Below are positions 37,681-46,130 of a stretch of DNA of 64,000 bases, piece after piece. The stretch comes from Akkermansia muciniphila (GTDB taxonomy: Bacteria; Verrucomicrobiota; Verrucomicrobiia; Opitutales; Opitutaceae). The stretch is from the NCBI GenBank assembly GCA_945888375.1, contig CAMCZZ010000003.1, forward strand, positions 1 to 64,000, given 5' to 3'. The position numbers and the translations under genes were made by a program. The notes under the pieces are model-generated. The model was not told where the DNA came from. It made no database searches and worked only from the letters and a program-made list of their open reading frames with translations. The first letter of the stretch is position 1. Each line of letters starts with the position of its first letter.

Positions 37681-38499
37681 ATGCCCGAACTCGCCGAAGT
37701 CGAATTCATCCGCAAACGGTGGAACCCCGGTATCGGCCACTTCGTGACAGGCGTCCGCCTGCACCCCCGGTCGAGGATCTTCAAGACCTGCGACCCGGCC
37801 GAGCTGGTGCGGCTCCTGCCGGGAGCGCGGCTCGATTCGTCCGCCGCCGCCGCCAAGCAGATGCTTTTTCGCCTAACTGCTGCCGACGCCACTCCGCTAT
37901 GGCTCGGCCTCCACCTCGGCATGACTGGAGAACTCTCAACCCGCCCCGCCGGTCTGCCCGACACCCGTGCAGAGCATCTCATCCTCGACCAAACCACAGC
38001 CACCCAATCCCTCGTCTTTGCCGATTTTCGCATGTTTGGCCGCGTGCAGTTTCAATCCGGCCCAGATACCCCCGCCTGGTGGAGCTGCATCGCCCCCGCC
38101 GTGACTTCGTCCGCCTTCACACTAAGCGCCGTGAACGAGTTTTTCCAGCGCCGCGCCCGCACCCCACTAAAAGCCGCCCTCCTGATGCAGGAACGCTTCC
38201 CCGGCATCGGCAACTGGATGGCCGATGAAATCCTCTGGCGCGCCGCCCTGCACCCCGCCCGCCGCTGCGGCGACCTCTCCCCGTTAGAGGTGAAAAAAAT
38301 CCACCGCGAAACCATTTGGGTCGCCACCGAAGCGCTCGCAATCACCGGAGAAACCTTTGCAGATCCACCCGCCTCCTGGCTTTTCCAACACCGCTGGAAA
38401 GATGGCGGGATTTGCCCTCGCACCAAAAAACCACTCGAACGCGCCACCATCGGAGGTCGCACCACCTGCTGGTCACCCGCCCGTCAAAAGCTCGCTTGA
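37681..38499 (+). CDS. Fpg/Nei-family DNA glycosylase lacking a canonical zinc finger
   Basis: Base-excision repair glycosylase/AP lyase, 272 residues. It starts MPELAEVEFIRKRW, retaining the Pro2 nucleophile and Glu3 of MutM. The N-terminal beta-sandwich includes GLHLGMTGELSTRP and the Lys in AAAAKQMLFRL (near 60). The H2TH region is clear (LMQERFPGIGNWMADEILW, ~175-193). The C-terminal finger has only two of the usual four cysteines (GICPRTKKPL ... GRTTCWSPARQ), so zinc binding is doubtful although the GGRTT turn is kept. It may be a zincless-finger type. Substrate (8-oxoG or oxidised pyrimidine) is not settled. Confidence 0.88.
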   Translation: MPELAEVEFIRKRWNPGIGHFVTGVRLHPRSRIFKTCDPAELVRLLPGARLDSSAAAAKQMLFRLTAADATPLWLGLHLGMTGELSTRPAGLPDTRAEHLILDQTTATQSLVFADFRMFGRVQFQSGPDTPAWWSCIAPAVTSSAFTLSAVNEFFQRRARTPLKAALLMQERFPGIGNWMADEILWRAALHPARRCGDLSPLEVKKIHRETIWVATEALAITGETFADPPASWLFQHRWKDGGICPRTKKPLERATIGGRTTCWSPARQKLA

Positions 38500-38526
38500 A
38501 ACGCCCTCCTTTACTCAGCTCTAGCC

Positions 38527-39180
38527 ATGCTCATCGCCCCTTCTTCCCAAATCATCTTCATCGGCGACTCCATCACCGACGCCGGCCGCGATCCCGGCGG
38601 TGAGGCCACCCCGTGGAACCCCCGCGCCGGCACCGGCCACGGCTACGTATCCTTGGTCGAGGCCTGGCTGGGCGCCACCCGCCCCGCCGAACGCATCCGC
38701 ATCATCAACCGGGGCACCTCCGGACATACCGTGCGCGACCTCGCCGCTCGCTGGGAAGCCGACGTCCTCGCCCCCGCTCCCGACTGGGTCTCCATCATGA
38801 TCGGCGTAAACGACGTGTGGCGCCAGTTTGATACGCCGCTTCGCACCGACCTCCAGGTCCACCTACCCGAATACCGATCCACCTTGGAAAATCTGGTGGC
38901 CCGCACCCGGCCGCGCGTAAAAGGCCTCGTCCTCGCCACCCCGTTCTTCATCGAGCCGCATCGCGCCGATCCCATGCGCGCCAGGATGGATGCCTACGGC
39001 GCAGTGGTGCGCGAACTAGCCACCACTTATGACGCCGTGTTTGTGGATACCCAGGCCGCCTTCGATGCCGTCACTGCCCATACCCACCCGATGACCCTGG
39101 CCTGGGATCGCATTCATCCCAACCCCACCGGCCACCTTATCCTCGCCCGAGCCTTCCTTGGCGCCATGGGTGCGCTTTGA
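38527..39180 (+). CDS. SGNH/GDSL-family hydrolase
   Basis: Esterase or lipase of the SGNH fold, 217 residues, with all four blocks: IIFIGDSITDAGRDPGG (Ser near 17), the Gly of RGTSGHTVRDLA, GVNDVWRQFD (Asn near 96) and DRIHPNPTGHLILARAF (Asp/His near 197-200). There is no signal peptide, so it acts in the cytoplasm. Natural substrates of such proteins include acyl thioesters, phospholipids and acetylated sugars; which applies here is unknown. It lies 11 bp before the HIT gene. Confidence 0.9.
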   Translation: MLIAPSSQIIFIGDSITDAGRDPGGEATPWNPRAGTGHGYVSLVEAWLGATRPAERIRIINRGTSGHTVRDLAARWEADVLAPAPDWVSIMIGVNDVWRQFDTPLRTDLQVHLPEYRSTLENLVARTRPRVKGLVLATPFFIEPHRADPMRARMDAYGAVVRELATTYDAVFVDTQAAFDAVTAHTHPMTLAWDRIHPNPTGHLILARAFLGAMGAL

Positions 39181-39191
39181 CCTTTTCCGCC

Positions 39192-39530
39192 ATGGCCACC
39201 CTGTTCGAACGCATCATCAATCGGGAAATCCCCGCGAAAATCGAGCATGAGGACGAACACTGCATCGTTATCCACGACATCGCCCCAGCTGCTCCCGTCC
39301 ACCTGCTCCTCATCCCGAAAGTCGTCATTCCCCGCGTCGGTGAAGCTACTCCCGCCCACCAAGCGGCGCTCGGTCACCTGCTGCTAACCGCCGGCGCGGT
39401 TGCGGAAAAACTAGGCCTCGAACGCGGCTTCCGCCTTGTGATCAACCACGGGCCCGACGCCTGCGAGACCGTCCCCCATCTCCACGTCCACCTCCTGGCC
39501 CGGCGCCAGCTAAACTGGCCGCCGGGCTGA
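39192..39530 (+). CDS. HIT-family nucleotide hydrolase (HINT-like)
   Basis: 112 residues from ATG 39192. The start TLFERIINREIPAKIEHED and the HIT triad HLHVHLLARRQLNWPPG near the C-terminus place it with bacterial HINT proteins, which hydrolyse purine phosphoramidates such as aminoacyl-AMP conjugates. The track MTFSAMATLFERI start five codons upstream is possible. It is followed eight bases later by rsmG. Confidence 0.92.
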   Translation: MATLFERIINREIPAKIEHEDEHCIVIHDIAPAAPVHLLLIPKVVIPRVGEATPAHQAALGHLLLTAGAVAEKLGLERGFRLVINHGPDACETVPHLHVHLLARRQLNWPPG

Positions 39531-39538
39531 GCGCTCCC

Positions 39539-40228
39539 ATGCCCCCGCATCCGCGCCCCGCATCCGCCCCCACCCCGCCGCCCGAGCCCCCGCCGCCCTT
39601 CCCGGCCGCGCCGCCGGAGGCCGGGCGCGGTTTGACACCCGAAGCCCTTTCTCGCCTCGACGCCTACGGTCGTAAACTCGCCACCGGCGGCGTGATCCGC
39701 GGCCTCATCGGCCCACGCGAAGTTCCCCGTCTCTGGGACCGCCACCTCCTCAACTGCGCCGCGCTCGCCGAATTGATCCAGCCCGGCGAACTCGTGGCCG
39801 ACATCGGCACCGGCGCCGGTCTGCCCGGTCTCGTGCTGGCCCTCATCCGGCCTGACTTAAGAGTCATTTTGGTCGAGCCGCTTCAAAGGCGCTGCGATTT
39901 TTTAGCCGAGATGATCAAGTGTTTCGAACTCGGCAAACGCGTATCGATCCGTCGCGGCAAAGCCAACGTCGTGCCCCCCTGCCAAGCCGACGTCGTGACC
40001 TCCCGGGCCGTCGCCGCTCTCGACGAACTCGCCGCTTGGAGCCTGCCCCACGCTCGCGTCGGCGGCCGCCTGCTCGCCCTCAAGGGCCAGCGCGCCGTCG
40101 AAGAACTCGCCGCCGCCCTGCCGGTGCTCGGCCGCTGGGGAGCCGAGGCGGATGCCAGCGTCGAAACCTGCGGGACCGCTTGGTTGGAAAACCCGGTTCT
40201 CGTGGTCCGTGCCACGCGGCGGCGTTGA
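39539..40228 (+). CDS. rsmG: 16S rRNA (guanine-N7) methyltransferase RsmG
   Basis: SAM-dependent enzyme that methylates G527 of 16S rRNA. 229 residues. A Pro-rich head of about 30 residues precedes the family core: GLIGPREVPRLWDRHLLNCA (~59-78), the SAM loop VADIGTGAGLPGLVLALI (~88-105), EPLQRRCDFL, and TSRAVAALDEL (~147). It is convergent with dprA, with 10 bp between their ends. Confidence 0.95.
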   Translation: MPPHPRPASAPTPPPEPPPPFPAAPPEAGRGLTPEALSRLDAYGRKLATGGVIRGLIGPREVPRLWDRHLLNCAALAELIQPGELVADIGTGAGLPGLVLALIRPDLRVILVEPLQRRCDFLAEMIKCFELGKRVSIRRGKANVVPPCQADVVTSRAVAALDELAAWSLPHARVGGRLLALKGQRAVEELAAALPVLGRWGAEADASVETCGTAWLENPVLVVRATRRR

Positions 40229-40238
40229 GCAGATCGCG

Positions 40239-41363
40239 TCAACGCGCTTCGTAGGCTCCATCCACCCGCTTCGCCACGAGTCGCTTCAACTCCAGCATCA
40301 TCAACGTAGCCGCCAGCGCAGGACTGGCCAAACCGGTGAGCCCCACCAAGGCATCCACCGAAAGAATGGCGCCGCCGGCGAAACATCCCAGCACCCGCGC
40401 CTCGTCCGCACCGAGCCCGGTCACCCCCGGCGAAGCTGCCGCCTTGGCCGGGATGGGCGCCACCCCTGCCGGCCCGAATCCCTCCAGATAGTTCAATTCG
40501 CCCAAAACATCCTCCACCGAAGTCAATAAAGTCGCCCCGTCCCGAATGAGTTGGTGGCAACCCGCACTGCTCGGCTGGTCGATGCGCCCGGGCACCGCAA
40601 ATACGAGCCGTCCCTGCTCTCCGGCGAACTTCGCCGTGATCATCGAACCACCGCTCACATCACTCTCCACCACGATGACCGCGCGACTCATTCCCGCCAC
40701 GATACGGTTGCGCATGGCAAAAGACTGCTTATCCGCCCGCCGGCCAAAGGGGAACTCCGTGAGCACCGCTCCCCGCTCCTCGATGCGCCGATAGAGCCCT
40801 AGATTCTCCGGCGGATAGACGATATCGATGCCGTTGCCCAATACCGCTGCCGTAAGCCCGCCCGCCTCCAGGGCCCCCTCATGGGCATGACTATCGATCC
40901 CGCGCGCCAGACCGCTCACCACGCAAAAGCCCAGTCTAGCCAGATCATACCCCAGTTTCCGCGCCGTGGCCTGGCCATAAAGCGTGGTTCGCCGCGAACC
41001 CACGATGGCGACGCAAGGCGCAGCAAAGGTGTAATCACCCCGCCGATACAAACCGAGCGGCGCATCCGGCAACTCGCGCAGCAAGGGCGGGTAGCCCGGA
41101 TCGCGCAAACTGACAAAAGTGGCCCCGGCTTTCGCCAGCCGGTCCTCCTCCCTAGCCAGATCCACCAAGGCTTTCCACCCGCGCAAATTCCCGCTGATTC
41201 GCGGGCCCACTCCCTTGACCGCTTCCAGCGCCGCTGCCGGCGCCTCGAAGAGCCGCCTTGGATCATCACCAAATTCCGCCAGCAGCCGGTTCGTGGTCAC
41301 CGGCCCGATATCGGGCAACGCATTCAAGACCAAAAACGCCTGCGTGACGGTCAATTCCCCCAT
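40239..41363 (-). CDS. dprA: DNA-processing protein DprA
   Basis: Loads RecA on incoming single-stranded DNA during natural transformation. 374 residues from ATG 41363 (MGELTVTQAFLVL); the longer frame adds 62 Arg-rich residues that overlap the TPR-gene leader. An N-terminal HhH-like region (PDIGPVTTNRLLAEFG, AVKGVGPRISGNL) precedes the Rossmann core: VAIVGSRRTTLYGQATARKL, VVSGLARGIDSHAHEGAL and VFAVPGRIDQPSSAGCHQLI. The C-terminal winged-helix DML1-type domain is at ~315-374. Other competence genes are not in the window. Confidence 0.95.
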   Translation of the reverse strand: MGELTVTQAFLVLNALPDIGPVTTNRLLAEFGDDPRRLFEAPAAALEAVKGVGPRISGNLRGWKALVDLAREEDRLAKAGATFVSLRDPGYPPLLRELPDAPLGLYRRGDYTFAAPCVAIVGSRRTTLYGQATARKLGYDLARLGFCVVSGLARGIDSHAHEGALEAGGLTAAVLGNGIDIVYPPENLGLYRRIEERGAVLTEFPFGRRADKQSFAMRNRIVAGMSRAVIVVESDVSGGSMITAKFAGEQGRLVFAVPGRIDQPSSAGCHQLIRDGATLLTSVEDVLGELNYLEGFGPAGVAPIPAKAAASPGVTGLGADEARVLGCFAGGAILSVDALVGLTGLASPALAATLMMLELKRLVAKRVDGAYEAR

Positions 41364-41487
41364 TTCGCCAAGCTGTCCGGCGTTCGGCCGGGCTGGCAAT
41401 TCCGGAAACGCAGCCCCCCGAGCGAAACGGCGGGACGTCAATCGGATTGCCGTCCCCACCCTCGCCCGCTCATCCCTCAGGTCTTGT

Positions 41488-43269
41488 ATGATTCTCGAGC
41501 GCGACGACCTCAGTCCGGGCAAACTCCTGCTCCTCATCGCCGGCCTCACCGCCGCCGCTATTTTATTTTTTAATTTCCCCGCCCTTCGCCTGCGCTACCA
41601 AGCTTGGAAACAGGGCGGCACTCTCGCCCAAGCCCGGCAATTTGCAGAAGCAAACGACCTCCCGAACGCCCAACTGGCGATCAATAACGCCCTCCGCAAG
41701 GACCCCGGTAATCCCATGGTCTGGCGCTTCGCCGCCGACCTGCTGGAATACACCGGGAGCAACGATGCGGTGCGTGTGCGCCGCCGGGTCGTCGAACTGA
41801 ATCCCGCCGAAATCAGCGCTAGCTACGATCTCATCCGCACCGCCCTGCTTTTCCAAGACATCCTGACCGCCCGCGAAACCATCGAAACGCTTCCCGCTTC
41901 CGAGCAAAACACCGCCCCCTACCGCCGCGCCACCGCCGCGCTCGCCATGGCCAGCGGCCTGCCCGATCGGGCCGACACCATTCTCGACGGTCTGGTGCAG
42001 CTCGCCCCAGACGATGCGATCGCCCGTCTCGAACGCTACACCATAAGCCTCCGGCACGCCCCGGCCGGCCGCGCTGACCAGGCCCGCCAGGGACTCCGTG
42101 AGCTGGTGACTCGCAAAGAAACCCGGCTGACCGCCCTGCGTGAACTGATCTTGGACGCAGGCCGGCGCCGGGATTTTGCCAGCGCTCTGACCCACACCGA
42201 GCAACTACTCGCGGAGCCCGACCACGCTTATGTTGACCGGCTTCTCGCCGCCAACGTTCGGCTGGCCTCAGGCCGGTCCACGCTCGCTGAGTTGTTGCCC
42301 CCGCTCCAGACCGAAGCCACAGGCAAACCCGAGGAAATCCGCCAGCTGATCGGCTGGCTGCTCGCCATCGACGAGGCCTCTGCTGCGCTCGCCTGGCTGG
42401 ACAGCCTGCCGTCCGCCCTGCGCGATCGCCCGGAGGTGCTGACCGCCCGAGCCAACTGCCAGGTCGCCCTGCACGCCTGGCCGGAAGTCGCTTCACTGAT
42501 CAAACGCGGCGCCTGGGGGCCTGTCTCCGATGACGTCATTCAACTCGCCCTCGCGGCCCGGGCCCTCCGCAGTCTGGAACGCCTTTCCCTGCAACGTCCG
42601 CTGTGGGACGAGGCACTGCGGGCCTCCGCTGCCAACCTGAACGGCCTGCTCGTCCTGCACCGCCTGGCTTTGAGCTGGAACTGGCGCGCCGAGGCCCGCG
42701 CCGCCCTGCTAGTGGTGGCCGAACGCCATCCCAGCCAGCTCTGGGCGCATCAATCGCTGGCCCAGCAATTCCATGCGGCCAGAGACACCGCAGGCCTCAA
42801 AGCCGTCTTCCGACTCTGGAATGAAGCCCAACCCGGCAACACCTACGTGGAAGGCAACCGCATCTTCCTGGACCTCCTCACCCGGGGAGAGGCCGGATCC
42901 GAAGCCCTTGAAGCGGCCGCCGCCCGCCTGTGTGCCTTGCAACCTGATAACCCGTTTTTTACCACCAACCACGCCTTCGCACTCTGGCGCCTGCAGCGCT
43001 TTCCTGACGCTCTCGCCGCCCTAGAAACTCTGCCTCCCGGCCGCCTCGCCGAACCGGGACGAGCCCTTTATCACGCCCTGATTCTGGCCTCCCTAGGCCG
43101 CTCCGAGGAAGCGGAGGCCGCGATCGCCCGCACCAGCACCCAAACCGCCGCGCTGCTCCCCGAAGAACGCGGGTTGCTCGATCAGGCCCGGGTGCTCGCC
43201 CGGGCCAAAACAGCCGAGCCAGAGCCTGTCGCACCGACTGAAACCTCCCCGACCGCAGTCACCCCATGA
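41488..43269 (+). CDS. TPR-containing membrane protein of the exosortase locus
   Basis: 593 residues from ATG 41488. One membrane helix (GKLLLLIAGLTAAAILFFNF, residues ~11-30) is followed by an alpha-helical TPR-rich body: NDLPNAQLAINNALRKDPGN near residue 60, then LPDRADTILDGLVQLAPDDA, and QRFPDALAALETLPPGRLAE near the end. The tail is Pro/Thr-rich. Its stop overlaps the exosortase start by four bases (ATGA), so the two are translationally coupled and presumably work together, for example as a periplasmic scaffold for substrates. The layout echoes the protein at 17617. It is divergent from dprA. Confidence 0.8.
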   Translation: MILERDDLSPGKLLLLIAGLTAAAILFFNFPALRLRYQAWKQGGTLAQARQFAEANDLPNAQLAINNALRKDPGNPMVWRFAADLLEYTGSNDAVRVRRRVVELNPAEISASYDLIRTALLFQDILTARETIETLPASEQNTAPYRRATAALAMASGLPDRADTILDGLVQLAPDDAIARLERYTISLRHAPAGRADQARQGLRELVTRKETRLTALRELILDAGRRRDFASALTHTEQLLAEPDHAYVDRLLAANVRLASGRSTLAELLPPLQTEATGKPEEIRQLIGWLLAIDEASAALAWLDSLPSALRDRPEVLTARANCQVALHAWPEVASLIKRGAWGPVSDDVIQLALAARALRSLERLSLQRPLWDEALRASAANLNGLLVLHRLALSWNWRAEARAALLVVAERHPSQLWAHQSLAQQFHAARDTAGLKAVFRLWNEAQPGNTYVEGNRIFLDLLTRGEAGSEALEAAAARLCALQPDNPFFTTNHAFALWRLQRFPDALAALETLPPGRLAEPGRALYHALILASLGRSEEAEAAIARTSTQTAALLPEERGLLDQARVLARAKTAEPEPVAPTETSPTAVTP

Positions 43270-44819
43270 TCAAGAACCGTCCGAGGCTCGCGCTCCCGCT
43301 GGCCCTCGGAGCCCTGGCCCTCGCCCTAGGCTCGCGCTGGGCCGAAGCCTGGAACCAGCTGCCCGATCTGGAGCATGCCTGGCTCGTGCCGGCCCTCGCC
43401 GCTTACCTGGCCTGGGAACGTCGCCGCGATCAGCCCGCTCCAGGTGCCAGCCTTCGGCTGCAAACCCTCGCGTTCAGCGCTGGACTGCTGGCGGTGACCT
43501 ACGTCGCAGGCCGCGTGCTGCTCGCCCCTTTCCCTGCGTGGCCGGCGGCGCTATGGCTTTTTTCGTTGAGCGGTTGGGGCCTGGCCCTCGCCTTGATCAC
43601 TGCCTGCGCCGGACCGGGGCCCGCCCGGCACTTTGCCTTTCCTATCCTTTTCACCGGAACTGCCCTGCCGTGGTTCACCGTGATCGACGTCCACCTCATC
43701 CTGCCCCTGCGCACGGGCCTCGCCAGCGTCGCGGCAGAACTGATCCACGCACTCGGTTACCCGGCTACGGCCGAGGGCACGGTCATCACGGTGGGCCGAG
43801 GCTTGGTGGGCGTGGACGAGGCCTGCGGCGGCGTGCGTTCATTGCAAAGCGGCATTATGGTGGCCTTGTTTTTCGGGGAACTACTGCGGCTGAAAACGCC
43901 CCGCCGCCTCGCCCTGATCGCGATCGCGATCGCGATCGCCCTAGCCCTGCTGAGTAATCTGGGTCGCACCTGTTTTCTCGCTTGGCAGGCCGCCGCGCAG
44001 GGTCCCGCGGCAGCCGAACGGTGGCACGATCCAGCCGGTTGGACCCAGTTGCTAATCGCGTTAGGCGGACTTGCGCTCGTCGCTTCGTTTTGGGGCAGGT
44101 TCACCCCCGTTTCCAAAATCCAACCGGCTACCGAACCGGCCCGCAAGGACTTCACCGGCTGGCGCCCTTGCTTTGCCTTGGTCAGCCTGCTTATATTTTC
44201 GGAAATTGCAGTTTCGCTGTGGTTTAAACAACAACCAGCCCACTCGACTGCGCCCGGGGTATGGAGCGTAGCGCTGCCCGTTCAAGATCCCTCCTACGAA
44301 CCGACCCCTTTTGCCGAAAACGTGCGCAATTTGCTCCGCTGCGACGATTATCAGGCGGGTCGCTGGCAAACTCCGGAAGGAGGCCGGCGGGCTGGCTACG
44401 TGCTCACCTGGCGGCGTGGCGAGGTCGCCCGGGATATCATCGCGCTGCATAATCCCGAAATCTGCCTGCCCGGAGGCGGCAGCCGCTTGCTGGATCGCGC
44501 CCAATCAGAACTTTTAAAGCTATCCGGTGGAACGATTTTGCCCTTCTCCTCAACAACCTTTGAAGAACGCAACGGCCCCTTTTACGTTTTCTACCTTTCC
44601 TGGGATCAAACCCATGCACGCGCACTGGCTCCAGCAAATGATACCGGCTGGCGCGGTTGGTGGGCCCACCGGCTTGGCGAGGTCGCCGCGCGCCGCGCCC
44701 GGTTCGAGGCCTGCGTCATCGCCCTGGCTTACTACGATCAACCCGATGCAACTGCCGCCCGCGCCGCATTTTCGCGCGAAGCCAGCCACCTCTTCGCTTC
44801 ACCCGAAACCGATCTATAA
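43266..44819 (+). CDS. Exosortase fused to an EpsI-like domain
   Basis: Multi-pass membrane transpeptidase, 517 residues. Residues ~1-285 are the exosortase, with about eight helices. The active-site Cys lies in VDEACGGVRSLQSGIMVALF (near residue 190), Arg in LSNLGRTCFLAW (near 237) and His in AERWHDPAGWTQ (near 257), matching the Cys-Arg-His set. After a further helix (~300-320), residues ~335-505 resemble EpsI (DUF3485), including IIALHNPEICLPGGGSRLL and FYVFYLSWDQ. Exosortases cut and transfer proteins bearing PEP-CTERM tails. A hexamer repeat encodes an Ile-Ala run near 218-226. The gene directly downstream encodes a likely substrate. Confidence 0.92.
   Translation: MIKNRPRLALPLALGALALALGSRWAEAWNQLPDLEHAWLVPALAAYLAWERRRDQPAPGASLRLQTLAFSAGLLAVTYVAGRVLLAPFPAWPAALWLFSLSGWGLALALITACAGPGPARHFAFPILFTGTALPWFTVIDVHLILPLRTGLASVAAELIHALGYPATAEGTVITVGRGLVGVDEACGGVRSLQSGIMVALFFGELLRLKTPRRLALIAIAIAIALALLSNLGRTCFLAWQAAAQGPAAAERWHDPAGWTQLLIALGGLALVASFWGRFTPVSKIQPATEPARKDFTGWRPCFALVSLLIFSEIAVSLWFKQQPAHSTAPGVWSVALPVQDPSYEPTPFAENVRNLLRCDDYQAGRWQTPEGGRRAGYVLTWRRGEVARDIIALHNPEICLPGGGSRLLDRAQSELLKLSGGTILPFSSTTFEERNGPFYVFYLSWDQTHARALAPANDTGWRGWWAHRLGEVAARRARFEACVIALAYYDQPDATAARAAFSREASHLFASPETDL
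43916..43939 (+). repeat. Hexanucleotide repeat GATCGC x4 inside the exosortase gene
   Basis: Four perfect GATCGC units encode alternating Ile-Ala residues in a membrane helix of the exosortase. The unit is a multiple of three, so slippage would lengthen or shorten the helix by two residues without a frameshift. Confidence 0.85.
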
Positions 44820-44862
44820 TTTAACATTCTCCGTATTGACCAACGCACTAGCGCTACCCTGA

Positions 44863-45948
44863 TTGAGTAAAATTAAAGTAAAGAATTCACATAATCGAAC
44901 CGGTCCAACCTCCCACCCCGCGCTGGGCCTGACCTGCCTGTGTCTTCTTGCGGCAAACCCACCCCTCCACGCCCAATTCAACCCCATCGGATTCGAAGGC
45001 GCCACCATCTCGGGCATTCCCTATGCCACAAACGTAGGCATTCCGAATGGCACGCCCGTCAACACGGCTTTCAGTTACACCTTCGTCGACGGCAATAACC
45101 TCCAATCCTTCAGGAACGCTTCCGCGGGCATCGTGGATTCGGACGACGGCAGTGGCGGCGGCTCCGCCGTGCCAGATTACTATAAATCCCCGGAATTCGG
45201 TTGGCGCATCGACGGTTGGCAGACGACGGACAACACCGCCGCCAACTGGGATGTATTCAACAACGCTTACGTCGGCAACGGAGCCTCCATCGGCGAAGAC
45301 TACCCCGGAGGCGTAGCGGGTCGCCGGACCGAGCTCAGCGAAGCGATCAACATCAACCGCAATTTCTCCCCCGCCGCCGGCAATCTCGCCAAAGCCCAAG
45401 GCCTCGGTGATTTTTTCCTGGATACGCACGGCTCGTCGGGAAACACCTCGCAAATCGCCCTTGATTTCCAGGTAAACCAGGTCGACAACTTTTTTATCAC
45501 GATGGCCTTCGGCGGCCGCGATGCCGGTTCCCAAGCCACGCGCGGCTACTTCCGCCTGCTGGAAAATGGAGTCTCGATTTTCAACGGCAGCACGCAGGAT
45601 ACCCCCTACGAGGCTTGGACGCCCATCGACACGAACAACCCCTCGGCCGGAGCAGTTCGGACTGAGACCCCCGCCAGCATCGGCGTTACCCAGAAGGATT
45701 GGGAGTATTTTAAGAACACTTTCGCGGTCACGCCCGGCAATAACTACACGCTGCAAGTCCTGCTGCCCGAGGAAATCAACTTCGATTTGGCAATCGGCGC
45801 GCAGTATAGCTACACCCCTGGCATCATTACGGATTTCTCTGCCGTGCCGGAAGTCTCGGCCTACGGCCTGGCCGGATTGGCCTGTGCAACCGGCTTCGCC
45901 TTCCTCCGTCGTCGTCCCCGCCCGGCCGCAATAGCGCCCTCCGCATAG
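44863..45948 (+). CDS. Secreted protein with PEP-CTERM-like sorting tail
   Basis: 361 residues from a TTG at 44863 (no better start is available). A signal peptide (ALGLTCLCLLAANPPLHAQ) ends near residue 38. The mature part is rich in Asn, Gly, Ser and Thr with repeated beta-type motifs and no recognised enzyme domain. The C-terminus has the tripartite sorting layout: VPEVSAYG, a hydrophobic stretch (LAGLACATGFAFL) and an Arg cluster (RRRPRP), followed by a short extra tail. The motif reads Pro-Glu-Val where Pro-Glu-Pro is usual. Forty-three bases after the exosortase stop, it is the evident local substrate. Confidence 0.82.
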   Translation: MSKIKVKNSHNRTGPTSHPALGLTCLCLLAANPPLHAQFNPIGFEGATISGIPYATNVGIPNGTPVNTAFSYTFVDGNNLQSFRNASAGIVDSDDGSGGGSAVPDYYKSPEFGWRIDGWQTTDNTAANWDVFNNAYVGNGASIGEDYPGGVAGRRTELSEAININRNFSPAAGNLAKAQGLGDFFLDTHGSSGNTSQIALDFQVNQVDNFFITMAFGGRDAGSQATRGYFRLLENGVSIFNGSTQDTPYEAWTPIDTNNPSAGAVRTETPASIGVTQKDWEYFKNTFAVTPGNNYTLQVLLPEEINFDLAIGAQYSYTPGIITDFSAVPEVSAYGLAGLACATGFAFLRRRPRPAAIAPSA

Positions 45949-46121
45949 CCGGGATCATTCCGTTGGACGGCAAAGCAGCGGGGCGCGGAGGCGAGCAGCT
46001 TTTCGGTGCGGACCAGGCGGAGGGTGAGCCCGCAGGGCGAATAATACTCGAAAAGCAGTTCGCGCGAGGGCCCACCGAAAGAGGCCGCCAAGTCGCCTCG
46101 AAGCGACCCGGGCAACGGCAT
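45861..46121 (-). CDS. Possible small protein downstream of acpS (uncertain, perhaps truncated)
   Basis: An 86-codon frame starts ten bases after the acpS stop on the same strand. Its first 60 residues (for example GPSRELLFEYYSPCGLTLRL, RTEKLLASAPRCFAVQRND) look protein-like. The last 25 are an Arg/Ala-rich antisense of the PEP-CTERM tail, with which it overlaps by about 90 bases. It may be a real gene whose end was replaced or eroded, or a chance frame. No family is recognised. Confidence 0.35.
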   Translation of the reverse strand: MPLPGSLRGDLAASFGGPSRELLFEYYSPCGLTLRLVRTEKLLASAPRCFAVQRNDPGYAEGAIAAGRGRRRRKAKPVAQANPARP

Positions 46122-46130
46122 GACCGCAGC

